Notes under the pieces: model-generated
Told to the model about the DNA's origin: nothing
Seen by the model: the letters and a program-made list of their open reading frames with translations, nothing else
The model's database searches: none
DNA from: Pseudomonas saponiphila
Lineage (GTDB): Bacteria; Pseudomonadota; Gammaproteobacteria; Pseudomonadales; Pseudomonadaceae
Direction: 5' to 3'
DNA length: 64,000 nucleotides
NCBI RefSeq assembly: GCF_900105185.1
Contig: NZ_FNTJ01000001.1
Coordinates: 3,988,501-4,052,500, forward strand
Translations under genes and position numbers: made by a program
Part shown: positions 25,098-34,326 of the stretch, piece by piece
How the letters are laid out: every line of letters begins with the position of its first letter
Numbering within the stretch: position 1 is the first letter of the stretch

Positions 25098-28000
25098 CAG
25101 AGCTGCACCGGCAGGCGGAAGCTGCGCAGCACGCCCATGTCGAACGGGTTGGGGGTGCGCTGGCTGTGCAGCAGGTAGTTGGCCCGCAGTCCGCCCAGGT
25201 CGGCCTTGATCACCATCACGTCACGTCCGCTCAGGTATTCGTTCTGCATCAGGTCGAACAGGCGGAACAGTGACCAGGGACCGCTGTTCTTCTCGATGCC
25301 GATGGGCCGCCCGGCGAGTTTTTCCAGGATCAGACTGGTGCGGCCGTTTTCCGCATCGGTGGGCCATTTGAAGGCCATGGGCACGATCGGACCGTGGCGG
25401 TACTCGAACTGCTGGTTGCCGAAGCGGAACTCGGCGCGGCTGACACTGGGGTCCAGGGTGTAGGGCTCCAGGCGGAACTGCACCTGGGGCTCGGCGGGGT
25501 TCTCGGCGAAGAAGCTCTGGCGGATGACCTGGGCCGCGGCCATCTGGTCCAGGTAGACCCGGGACACCGGCAGGCTGTAGCCGTCGACGTTGCGCAGCCG
25601 GTAATTGCCCGGATCGCCCACCACGAAGGGCCGCAGGTAGGTGTCGAAGAAGCGCTCGGCCAGGCCCTGGGCCTTGAAGAACTCGCGGAAGTCGCCAATG
25701 GCCACCTCGCTGCTGCTGTGGGCATCGAACGGGTAGCGCTTGTGGATGGCCTTGCCGTAGAAGCCGTAGAGCTCGCCCTGATAACGCTGGTTGAGGTAGT
25801 GGTAGGCGTCGTTGAGCACCAGGCGCCAGGTGTCTTCGGCCAGCAGGTTGAACCAGGCGCTGACCGGCCGCGGCAGGCGCCCGGAACTGGTGCGCAGGGT
25901 GCTCAGGGCATCGCGCTGGCCGCTCATGCGGGTCTTGGCCATTTCAAAGGCCGCCTGTTCGGGGTTGCCGGAGCGGGCCAAAAACGCCAGTTGCAACTGC
26001 AGTTCGTTGAGTGCCTGCAGGGCCGGAGCCAGGTCCGCGGTGGGGCCGTTGTTGTCGTCGAGCAAGCGGTGCAATGGCTCGAAGCGGCTTTGCAGGGATT
26101 TGCGCGCGGTGTCCGGGAGCTTTTTCAGCAACCCGTCCTGGGCCTTGCCCGCGGCCGCCGCCGCGACCTTGCCCAAGGCGCCGCCACCGACCAGCTTGTC
26201 AGCGGCCTCGCTCAGCTCATCGCCGGGCTCGGCCAGCACCGGGAAACGGGTGTTGTCGCGCACTTCCACCAGCAGTTGCAGGATCGGCGAGTTGGCCGAG
26301 GTCAGGCCGGCCACTTGCTCGGCCCCTTCACCGGCATCCTGGATCGGCTGCAGAGCCACCCGGCCCACCGCCTCGCCCCAGTGGTTGGCGTAGTCGCGAA
26401 AGTACAGCTGCTCCAGCTTGACCATCAGCTGGCGCAGGTCCATGCCGCTGATGTCGCTGCCCTCCCCCAGCACCCAGTTGTCCTGGAGGATGTCGCTCAC
26501 CAGGCTGGCGCCCTGGACCGAGAAATACTGCTGGTAGCCCTGCTGGGTGTAGAAGCCCGGGATCACATAGTCGGCGCCCAGCAGCAAGTGGCCCTGGGGC
26601 CCCAGGTGCTGGCTCAGGCGATAGTCCGGCAGGCTCCGGGCCTGCTCGCGCAGCACCCGGTAGATCACGTCGGCCAGCGACTCGCTGCGCAGCACCTGGC
26701 GGGCCTGGGCCACCAGCGGCTCATTGAGCGGGTAGCTGAAGGGTTGCTGCAACAGGCGCTCGAAGTGCCGGTTGAGGCCGTTCTGCACCGCGCTGTTGCC
26801 GGGGTAGCGCCGCGACCAGTCGGACGCTACCCAGTCGCGCAGCCAACTGGGATCGCGGCGCTCCTTGAGGTTCAGCATCAGGTAGGCGCGCAGGCTGTTG
26901 AGCAGGCGCTCCCGGTCCTTGAGGTTGCTGCGGATCTGCCCTTCGAGCATCTGCGCCACCCGCGGCAGCAGTTGGGCTTGCAGCTCGCGCTCATAGGTCG
27001 CGCGCAGCAACGGGTTGCTGGCCTCGCCCTGATACAGGCCGGCGCGCTCATGCAGCGACACCTGGCCCTTGGGCGGGAACACCCGGGTCGCCTGCTCGCT
27101 CAGGTCCAGGCTCTTGAGCGCCGCCATGGCGTCGCTTTGAGCACTCAAGGTGGCGCGTTGCAGGGTCCATTCCCGAGCCAGCTCGCGCAATTGCTCCAGG
27201 CGGCCATGGTTGGCGGAAAAACCACTGGCCCATACCAGCCCGAATAGGCCCAGGGAACCCAGCGCCCCCAGATAGAGGGCACGCTGGCCCCAGTCGATGC
27301 GCCGGCGCTCGCCCTTCTCCAGGCCCGCCAGTTCGGCTTCGGGAAAGATCACCTGACTGAGCAGGTGATGAATGAATCGCGCGCGCCCGCTGTGCAGGTT
27401 CGGCAACAGGCTGCTGGGCAGGCCCAGGTTGGCGCCGATCCCGGCCGTGTCGGGGTCCAGCGACTGGCTCAGGTGCGGCGCACTGGTGAGGTAGAAGCCG
27501 CGCAACAGGCTGGCGCGCTGGTAGCGGTTACCGGTGAAGGCCATGTCGACGAACAGGCACAGGCGCTCGCCGATCAGTCCCAACTGGTGGGGAAAGTCGA
27601 GTATCCGCCCGCGTCGCTGGGTGTCGCGCTCCTGGTGCATGCGCATGATCATCTGGCTGTTGAGGCGCCGCAGCAGGTCTTCGAACTCCTCGCGCAGTAC
27701 CGCCACATCGGTGCCGTCCTGCTCGCGACGGAAGCTGACCCCCAGTACCTGCTCGCTCTCTTCGCGGCTCAGCTGATCGAAGAACTCGTCGAACCCCAGC
27801 AGTTGGTCGGCCTTGCTCAGCACCAGGTACACCGGCACCTCCACGTGCAATTTTTGCCGCACCTCCTGCAGGCGACTGCGCACCTGGCGCGCCAACAGCT
27901 CCAGGGCCTGCTCGTCGCCGCCCTGCAACACTTCCACCGGCAGGGCCAGGAGCACGCCATTGAGCGGCCGATTGCGCCGACGGCTGCGCAGCAGGCCGAG

Positions 28001-28620
28001 CAAGGTGCTCCAGGCGTGGCTGTCGGCCTCGGGATCGGGCTGGGTCAGGTAACGCCCGGCCGTATCGATCAGCACCCCGTGTTCAGCGAAGTACCAGTCG
28101 CAATGGACGCTGCCCTGGGTGTCGCGGGTCAGTTTGCGGTCGATGCGATTGAGGGGAAATTCCAGCCCGGAAAAATCCAGCAGGCTGGTCTTGCCCCCCC
28201 CTGGGGCCCGAGCAGCAGGTACCAGGGCAGGTCCTGGCGCCAGCGCTCGCTGCGGCCACGATACAGGCTGGAGGTCTTGAGGGTACGCAGCGCATCCTTG
28301 AAGCGACTGCGCAGCTCTTTCTCCTCGTCATCCATGCGTTGTTCGCGTTCCAGGCTTTGCCGGCCTTCCTCGCTGTCCTCCAGGGCGCTCTTGCGCACCC
28401 CGGCGCGCCAGTTGGCGAACACCATGCCCAGGCCCCAGATCAGGCACAAGCCGCTGATGGTCAACAGCCGCGCGGTGGTGCTGGCCCAGAACCGATAGTC
28501 GTCCACCGCCAGCAAGGGCCCGACGAACCACACCAGCAACGCCATCAACAACACCAGTAGCAGGGTCCAGACCCAGGTCCTGGCGAGGAACAGGCCGACT
28601 TTCTTCAACAGAGTCTTCAT
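25097..28620 (-). pseudogene. tssM: T6SS membrane-complex protein TssM (IcmF), frameshift in a G8 run
   Basis: TssM forms the inner-membrane trans-envelope complex with TssL and TssJ. The reading frame starts at ATG 28620 with two N-terminal transmembrane helices (LFLARTWVWTLLLVLLMALLVWFVG and LLTISGLCLIWGLGMVF). It runs to the Walker A region, then shifts frame at eight consecutive G (plus-strand C at 28194-28201). Frame 1 reads LLLGPQGG then nonsense ARPACWIF. Re-reading one G gives LLLGPQGGGKTSLLDFSG, the expected Walker A, and the rest (about 1030 residues, with DTAGRYLTQPD Walker B side, to SFRLPVQL) is intact. It could be a sequencing error, a real mutation or a -1 slippage site. Confidence 0.85.
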
Positions 28621-29504
28621 CACAGTTTCCCGTCTTGCGGCGCGTTGACCGAGGCCGCCGAATCAAGCTGACGATAAGGTTGCAGCACGCTCTCGCGCTG
28701 CTGCGCCAGAACCCAGGCGAACCCCGAATACATCACCGCCAGGCTCACCAGGGTGAACAACGCCACCGTCCACCAGGGCACGATCCGCACCAGGTCCGGG
28801 CGCTGATCGCCAAAGCCCTGCCACTGCGGCGACAGCTCCCGGGGAACGTCGCCGCGCAACTGGCGGATCTGCCGGTACAGGGCATCGCGGATGCCTTCCA
28901 GTTCGAGCATGCCGCGGGGCGCGACCCGGTACTTGCCCTCGAACCCCAGGGACAGGCACAGGTAGATGAGCTCCAGCATCGGCAAGTGGCGCAGCGGATT
29001 GCGGGTCAGTTGCTCCAGCAACTGGAAGACCTTTTCGCCGCCGAACGTCTCGTTGTGAAAGCTGCTCAGCAGGCTCATCTGCGACCACTGGCTTTCATTG
29101 CCCCAGGGGGTGCTCACCACCGCCTCGTCCGCCACCGTGCACAGCACATAACGGGCGCTGCGCACCTGGCCGGCCTCGGCGCCGTCGTGCAGCGCCCGGG
29201 CCTCGAAACGCCGGATGGCGGCGCTCAGTTGCTGGTTGAGCGCGTCCAGGTCTTCGCGCACCACGCTGTGCTTGAGCCGCACCACTTGCGAAAGCAGCTC
29301 GGACGCCGCGGCCACCAGGGCGTTGAGGCTGACGTTGAAGGCCTGGGCCGGTTGCAGGCGCGCGGCATAGATCATCCGCTGCTCCAGTTGCTCGATGCGC
29401 AGCGGCGCGGCGGCGTCCGTCAGCGGGCCGGTGCCGGCGTGGGGCTCGTGGCGATCGACGAGGACGGTCTTGTCGTCCTGCGGGTATTCACTGTCCTTGG
29501 TCAT
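28620..29504 (-). CDS. tssL: T6SS membrane-complex protein TssL (DotU/IcmH)
   Basis: 294 aa. The cytoplasmic DotU domain has the family segments ARYVLCTVADEAVVSTPWG, SLLSSFHNETFGGEKVFQLLEQL and LELIYLCLSLGFEGKYRV. A single C-terminal membrane anchor follows (about residues 249-272, WWTVALFTLVSLAVMYSGFAWVL). It lacks a C-terminal OmpA-like peptidoglycan-binding domain, so anchoring to the cell wall would rely on other proteins. It is the partner of TssM and TssJ; its stop overlaps the tssM start. Confidence 0.93.
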   Translation of the reverse strand: MTKDSEYPQDDKTVLVDRHEPHAGTGPLTDAAAPLRIEQLEQRMIYAARLQPAQAFNVSLNALVAAASELLSQVVRLKHSVVREDLDALNQQLSAAIRRFEARALHDGAEAGQVRSARYVLCTVADEAVVSTPWGNESQWSQMSLLSSFHNETFGGEKVFQLLEQLTRNPLRHLPMLELIYLCLSLGFEGKYRVAPRGMLELEGIRDALYRQIRQLRGDVPRELSPQWQGFGDQRPDLVRIVPWWTVALFTLVSLAVMYSGFAWVLAQQRESVLQPYRQLDSAASVNAPQDGKL

Positions 29505-29509
29505 GGCAG

Positions 29510-30841
29510 TCAGTTCCTGATGGCCCAGAATTTCAGCTCAAGCTCGGAGAACTCCCCGGAAACGTGGAAGGCAAAGCCCCCGGAGCGCTCCAGTTGGCTC
29601 AGCTCCTGGGGGCTGAATTCGAGGATGAAATAGGTCTTGCTGGAGTGGAACGGGATCTGTCGCGGCGCCACCGACAGCGGTTTGACCTTGATCCCCGGCA
29701 GGTGCAGGTTGACCAGCTGGCGGATGTTCTCCACCGGGCCGACCTTGAGGTGCGCCGGCAGGCGATGGCGCAACTCTTCGGCCTCGCAGTTGGCGCTGGC
29801 GGCCAGGACGAACGAGGCCGACTCCAGCAGCGAGTGATCGTGCAGCGCCGCCACCAGGATGCCGTACTGGCGCTCCTGCAGGGCCAGCTCCATGGCGTGC
29901 TGCTCCAGGACCATGGACAGCACCTGGCGAATGGCGTCCATCAGGCTGCGAAAACTCGCCCCCTGGTCGCTGTGCTGGTAGCGGGTGTCCAGGCGCGGGC
30001 GCTTGCTCTCGCTGGAAAAGGTCGACAGGTCGCCCAGCATGCCGAGCAAGGTGCGGTACAGTTCCTCCGGGTGCACCTGCTCCAGGTCCAGGTAGTGGCG
30101 CAGCACCACTTCGCCGCGGTTGATCAACTGCAGCATCATGAAATCGCCGACCTCGGCGCCACCGACCTTGCCATTGGAGCGGATGCGCTCGGCAATGGTG
30201 TCGCCACGGTGGGCGAGCATGCTGATCACCTCCTTGAGGCAAGACAGCAGGTAAGGCGAGGCGTGGGTCTGGATGAAGGTCGGGAAGAACTCCTCATCGA
30301 GGCTGATCACCCCTTCGGCGTTGCTGCCCTGCACCTCGCAGACCTTGAGCTTGACGTAGGCCTGGTCGCTCTGCTGCTCGCCCAGCAACAGGCGGAAGTC
30401 CGGTCGCCCGCAACTGATCTGGCTGCTGGAGTCGTCGTCGGCATTGGAGTCGGCGATCTGCGCTTCGTAGGTGATGTAGCGCGCCAGCACATCGGACTGC
30501 TCGGCGCGCCGGGCCTCGATGTGATTGCCGGTGACCAGGGGCAGCGCCAGGTACACCGCGGTCTTGCCGGTGTTGGCCGGCACGTCCAGGGCCAGGGGCT
30601 CGCTGCTCTCCCCCAGGGCGAACAGACTGCCGTCCGGCAGGATCCCCGAGGCCCGGCTGATCACCAGCTTGCCCATGTTCAGGTATTGCAGGTCGATCTC
30701 CAGGCCGAGAAAGCCCCAGGTGTAGCTGCCCAGCAACTGGGTGCGGGTCTTGAGCTGATGGTCGAAGTAGCGGTCGTTGTGCTGAAAGTGCTGGGGCCGC
30801 AGCAACATGCCTTCCTGCCAGATGACTTTATGTTCGTTCAT
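29510..30841 (-). CDS. tssK: T6SS baseplate protein TssK
   Basis: 443-aa TssK. The start MNEHKVIWQEGMLLRPQHFQ is the family hallmark, and DRYFDHQLKTR follows. It ends with the FHVSGEFSELELKFWAIRN segment typical of the family. TssK trimers link the TssF/TssG wedges of the baseplate to the TssJLM membrane complex. It is located 5 bp upstream of tssL and overlaps the tssJ stop by ATGA. Confidence 0.95.
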   Translation of the reverse strand: MNEHKVIWQEGMLLRPQHFQHNDRYFDHQLKTRTQLLGSYTWGFLGLEIDLQYLNMGKLVISRASGILPDGSLFALGESSEPLALDVPANTGKTAVYLALPLVTGNHIEARRAEQSDVLARYITYEAQIADSNADDDSSSQISCGRPDFRLLLGEQQSDQAYVKLKVCEVQGSNAEGVISLDEEFFPTFIQTHASPYLLSCLKEVISMLAHRGDTIAERIRSNGKVGGAEVGDFMMLQLINRGEVVLRHYLDLEQVHPEELYRTLLGMLGDLSTFSSESKRPRLDTRYQHSDQGASFRSLMDAIRQVLSMVLEQHAMELALQERQYGILVAALHDHSLLESASFVLAASANCEAEELRHRLPAHLKVGPVENIRQLVNLHLPGIKVKPLSVAPRQIPFHSSKTYFILEFSPQELSQLERSGGFAFHVSGEFSELELKFWAIRN

Positions 30842-31350
30842 GGCTGTTCATCCGCCCGGGCCAGAGGTTGCAGAGGGTTGCGAATGCCCGCCTGGTCGAG
30901 GATCAGCTCACTGCGAGTGACCTCCAGCGCGGTGATCGGAATCACATAGCGCCAGCGGGTTTCCGGCAGGTCGCGATAGGCCGCCAGTACCCCGACATAA
31001 CGGCTGTCACGGTCGACGCTGAGCTTGAGCTCCAGGCTCTGCCCGGGCCGCAGTTCCAGCTCCTCGCTGGCCACCAGGTCCGGGGCCAGGGACTCCTTGG
31101 CCCGTTCATAGAGGCTGAAGAAATCGGCGTTCTCAAAGGCCACCGGGTGCTTGAGCTCCAGCAGGCGCACCACGATGGGTGATGGTCGGCCGTTGAGGTC
31201 GGGGTTCAACTGGTCGCTGGCGCTAAGCCTGAGGTCGAGCTTGGTCAGGCTCGAATACGGCGACATCGAGGCGCAGGCGCCGAGTAGCGACAGCGCCAGC
31301 AGGGTCGCGGCGCGCATCCATAAAACCTTGCAGCGAAGCATGGGGATCAT
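30838..31350 (-). CDS. tssJ: T6SS outer-membrane lipoprotein TssJ
   Basis: 170 aa from ATG 31350. The lipoprotein signal ends in the lipobox LLGAC (Cys26). The mature part contains LDLRLSASDQLNPDLNGRPSPIVVRLLEL in two pieces, a conserved TssJ/VasD region, and a beta-sandwich-like remainder ending ITALEVTRSELILDQAG. TssJ anchors the TssM periplasmic domain to the outer membrane. The start overlaps the stop of the FHA gene. The gene corresponds to lip2 in the P. aeruginosa HSI-II arrangement. Confidence 0.93.
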   Translation of the reverse strand: MIPMLRCKVLWMRAATLLALSLLGACASMSPYSSLTKLDLRLSASDQLNPDLNGRPSPIVVRLLELKHPVAFENADFFSLYERAKESLAPDLVASEELELRPGQSLELKLSVDRDSRYVGVLAAYRDLPETRWRYVIPITALEVTRSELILDQAGIRNPLQPLARADEQP

Positions 31351-32546
31351 CCTTGGTGGGCGTGGGTGTTGAGGGTGCAAATCAGCCGGTGCTGCTCCTC
31401 GTAGGCCTGGGCAAAGTCCCGGGCCAGCAGGCGTTCGCTCCAGTCGTCGTCCAGGCGCAGGTGCTGGTGGTAACGGGTGTAGGCCCGCCAGTGACGCCCG
31501 GCGCTGGCCAGCCAGGGGCGCTTGCCGTCGCGCTCGAAGCGCAGGGTCAGCTGCTGCGGCGAAAAGTGCTCCAGGGTGCTGCGCAGCGCTGCCCGGCTGG
31601 CGGCGAGCAAGGCCACCTGATGCGCCTGCAAATCGGTGAAGGCCCGGGCAATGGCCTGGGGCCCGGTCAACTGCCCGGGCTTGTCGTCCAGCAGCAGCCG
31701 CTCCAGGGCTTCGCTGGCGTCCGGGGCAAAGCGCAGCGGGTTCTTGCCAACGCTCTGCACCTGGGTCTGGCCCAGGCGCAGTTCGCTCTTCAGTTCGCTG
31801 CGGGTGCGCAGGCTCTGCTGCAGGCCGGCGACACTCTGCCTGAGCAGGCTCGCTGCCTTGATGGCCAGCGCTTCCCGGGCCGCCGGATCGAGGTCCTTGA
31901 GTTCAACGCCCAGGGCTTCGGCAAACCGTTCCCAGAATGGCTCGCCAGGGCTCTGGAGCGACGCCGCCGGGCTGGCTGGCGGGGGCGGCGCGGGCGCCAC
32001 CAGTTCGGGCACCCGCAGGTGCTCGGTGTCGATCCGCGCATAGTCGGCGAAGGGCTCCAGGGCCTGGGGCGGGCTGTCGAGCAGCGCCAGAGGATCGTCC
32101 GTCAGCTCGCCCTGCTCCTCCATGGCCAGGACCTTGAGCGGGTCCGGATCAAGAAAGGCGTCATCGGGAATGATGCTGCCCGCGGCCAGCGGTCGGCCGA
32201 CGTCCAGCGCCAGGGGCGCGCTCGCCGGCAACAGCCACGCGCGCATCACGAAGCCCCCCAGCACATAGGTGCTGCCATGCTCGATGCGCAGCGGCGTGCC
32301 CTTGGGCAGGCGTGCGCCGCTGTCCTTGAGGACGATGCCGTTGCTGCTGGTATCGGTGAGGAAGAACGCCCCGTCCCGATAGCTGACCTGCGCGTGGTGA
32401 TTGGACAGATGCCGCTGGCGATCGGGAATCACCCAGTGACAATCGGCGCCGCGGCCGATCCGCCCACCGCCCTGGCCGAAGGTCTTGCTGGCACTTGCGG
32501 CAGGCAGGTGCTGAGGGCTGTCGAGCATTTCAAAAACCAGTTCCAT
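31347..32546 (-). CDS. tagH: T6SS FHA-domain protein (TagH/Fha2-like)
   Basis: 399 aa from ATG 32546, which has AAGGAG nine bases upstream. The N-terminal FHA domain (about residues 20-90) shows GRIGRGADCHWVIPD, LSNHHAQVSYRDGAFFLTDTSSNG. The C-terminal part (about 215-395) is the TagH-type region with PFWERFAEALGVEL and HFSPQQLTLRFERDG. FHA domains bind phosphothreonine, so this protein is the probable target read-out of the kinase/phosphatase pair encoded at the end of the cluster. Confidence 0.92.
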   Translation of the reverse strand: MELVFEMLDSPQHLPAASASKTFGQGGGRIGRGADCHWVIPDRQRHLSNHHAQVSYRDGAFFLTDTSSNGIVLKDSGARLPKGTPLRIEHGSTYVLGGFVMRAWLLPASAPLALDVGRPLAAGSIIPDDAFLDPDPLKVLAMEEQGELTDDPLALLDSPPQALEPFADYARIDTEHLRVPELVAPAPPPPASPAASLQSPGEPFWERFAEALGVELKDLDPAAREALAIKAASLLRQSVAGLQQSLRTRSELKSELRLGQTQVQSVGKNPLRFAPDASEALERLLLDDKPGQLTGPQAIARAFTDLQAHQVALLAASRAALRSTLEHFSPQQLTLRFERDGKRPWLASAGRHWRAYTRYHQHLRLDDDWSERLLARDFAQAYEEQHRLICTLNTHAHQG

Positions 32547-32563
32547 GGTGCTGCTCCTTGCGC

Positions 32564-32704
32564 TCACTTGCCGCGGTTGACCGTCTGCGGGTCTCCGAGC
32601 GGGCGGTAGCTGGGGTCATTGAATTTGTAATTGCCGCTGCAACCGCCCAGGTGGCCGAAAACCACCAGCAACAGCAGGACAAGAGGCCAGGGACGCACGG
32701 ACAT
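32564..32704 (-). CDS. 46-aa lipoprotein in T6SS cluster (OrfX-like)
   Basis: A short gene between the sigma54 activator and the FHA gene: ATG 32704, GGAG eight bases upstream, stop TGA at 32564-32566. The leader MSVRPWPLVLLLLVVFGHLG ends in a lipobox LGGC (Cys22). The mature 25 residues read SGNYKFNDPSYRPLGDPQ and on to VNRGK. In the HSI-II cluster of P. aeruginosa a small gene (orfX) occupies the same slot. Role unknown; an accessory lipoprotein of the trans-envelope complex is plausible. Confidence 0.75.
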   Translation of the reverse strand: MSVRPWPLVLLLLVVFGHLGGCSGNYKFNDPSYRPLGDPQTVNRGK

Positions 32705-32789
32705 CAGCAGTTCTCCGAATCAAGGTAAGGGGCACGGCGCCGAACGGATCGGGCGCCGCCGGTCAGTGACAAACACCACCACAGCGCGC

Positions 32790-34316
32790 TCATGAGCAGG
32801 ACGCCTCGGGTTCCAGCGGCTGGATCTGCAAGCGCGCCAGGCGGTAATGCAGGGCACGCCGCGACATGCCCAGCTCGCGGGCGGCGTGGGTGCGATTGCC
32901 GCCGTGCTTGTGCAGGCACTCCAGCAACAGGCCGCGCTCGACCTGTTCCATGCGCAGCCGCAGGTTCAGGCTCGGCGAGTCGTCCGGCGCCGGGCGTTGC
33001 AGGAGCAAGTGCTCGGGCAGCAGTTCGCGGCCTTCGCACAGCAGTACCGCCCGTTCGACCAGACCCTTGAGCTCGCGCACGTTGCCGGGAAAGGCGTAGC
33101 CGCCAAGCAGTTGCAACGCCGAGTCGGACCACTGCAATGCTTCGCGCTGGAGGAAGGCGCAGGTCTTGTCGCAGAAATAGCGCGCCAGTTGCGCCACATC
33201 CCCGGCGCGCTGGCGCAGGGGCGGCAGTTCGATGGGGAACTGGCCAAGGCGGTAATAGAGGTCTTCGCGAAACTCGCCGCTGCTGACCAGGGTCGGCAAG
33301 TCGCGGTGCGTGGCGGCGATGATGCGCACATCGATCTGGCGCGGCTCGGTGCTGCCCAGGGGGCGGATTTCGCTTTCCTGCAACACCCGCAACAACTTGG
33401 CCTGCAGCACCAGCGGCATGTCGCCGATTTCATCCAGCAGCAGCGTGCCGCCCTGGGCCGCCTCGAACAGGCCGATGCGATCGCTGTCGGCACCGGTGAA
33501 CGCGCCTTTGCGGTAGCCGAACAATTCGCTCTCCAGCAAATGCTCGGGCAAGGCTGCGCAGTTCTGCACGATGAAGGGCTGCAAGCGGCGCGGTCCGTAA
33601 TCGTGGATGGCCCGCGCCACCACCTCCTTGCCGGTGCCGGTCTCGCCCTGGAGCAGCACCGTGTAAGGGCTGTGCAGCACCTTGCTGATCAGCTGGCAGG
33701 TCTGGCGCATGGCCGGGCTGCTGCCAATCAGCCCGTAGTCGCCGACGCGGCGCGGCGCCTCGGCCTCGACCGGCGGCGTGGCCAGCGCATGCCGCCAGTG
33801 TTGCCGCAGGCTGCGCTGGGCCAGCAGGAAGCTGCCCGACAGGCGCAACGAACCGGCAAACCCCTGCAACCGGGCAGGCTCGCGGCTGGCGCACAGCAGC
33901 AGCCCTTGCACCGCGCCCTGGGGGTTGGCCAAGGGCACGCACAGCAGCGAGCGCCAGGCACCGCCCGCCTCCGGCAGGAAATCGGTCTGGTACAGGCCGC
34001 AACCCAGGTCGGCGAGGAACAGCACGCGGTCCTGGCACAGCGCGAACTGCAACAGCTGTTCGCCGTTGTAGTCCGCCGGCAGCTCGGCCACCGGTCGCGG
34101 TCGCGCGGCATCGCTCAGACACTCGGCGCAAAGCTCCAAGCGGGTATGGGTGGCGTCCAGCAGATACAGCTGGGTCAACTGGCAACCACTGAGCCGGGCG
34201 ACGGCCGCCACGAAGTCCGCCAGCAGACTGGCCTCGTCGCCGCTGCGGGCCAGGTCGCAGTACATCCCCAGCAGGGATTCGGCATAGGCCAGTGGTTGGG
34301 CAATCTGGGTAAACAT
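32790..34316 (-). CDS. sigma54-dependent transcriptional activator of T6SS (Sfa2-like)
   Basis: 508-aa bacterial enhancer-binding protein. An N-terminal GAF-like sensor region (about 10-170) precedes the AAA+ domain: Walker A GETGTGKE (224-231), the sigma54-contact loop ESELFGYRKGAFTGA (262-276), Walker B GGTLLLDEIGDM (289-300). A C-terminal Fis-type helix-turn-helix ends the protein (GNRTHAARELGMSRRALHYRL). ATG 34316 has GAGGA upstream. It lies between clpV and the FHA gene, like sfa2 of HSI-II, and probably drives RpoN-dependent expression of hcp or T6SS genes. I did not find a clear -24/-12 site upstream of tssA. Confidence 0.92.
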   Translation of the reverse strand: MFTQIAQPLAYAESLLGMYCDLARSGDEASLLADFVAAVARLSGCQLTQLYLLDATHTRLELCAECLSDAARPRPVAELPADYNGEQLLQFALCQDRVLFLADLGCGLYQTDFLPEAGGAWRSLLCVPLANPQGAVQGLLLCASREPARLQGFAGSLRLSGSFLLAQRSLRQHWRHALATPPVEAEAPRRVGDYGLIGSSPAMRQTCQLISKVLHSPYTVLLQGETGTGKEVVARAIHDYGPRRLQPFIVQNCAALPEHLLESELFGYRKGAFTGADSDRIGLFEAAQGGTLLLDEIGDMPLVLQAKLLRVLQESEIRPLGSTEPRQIDVRIIAATHRDLPTLVSSGEFREDLYYRLGQFPIELPPLRQRAGDVAQLARYFCDKTCAFLQREALQWSDSALQLLGGYAFPGNVRELKGLVERAVLLCEGRELLPEHLLLQRPAPDDSPSLNLRLRMEQVERGLLLECLHKHGGNRTHAARELGMSRRALHYRLARLQIQPLEPEASCS

Positions 34317-34326
34317 TCGGGTGTCC

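Noticed and set aside
25394..27247. 617-aa open frame opposite tssM
   Set aside because: Antisense shadow of tssM, with compositionally biased translation.
32705..32789. 29-codon minus-strand frame just upstream of the 46-aa lipoprotein gene
   Set aside because: Arg-rich translation and it runs into the ribosome-binding site of the next gene; a weak CGGCGCC/GGCGCCG hairpin there is equally unconvincing as a terminator.
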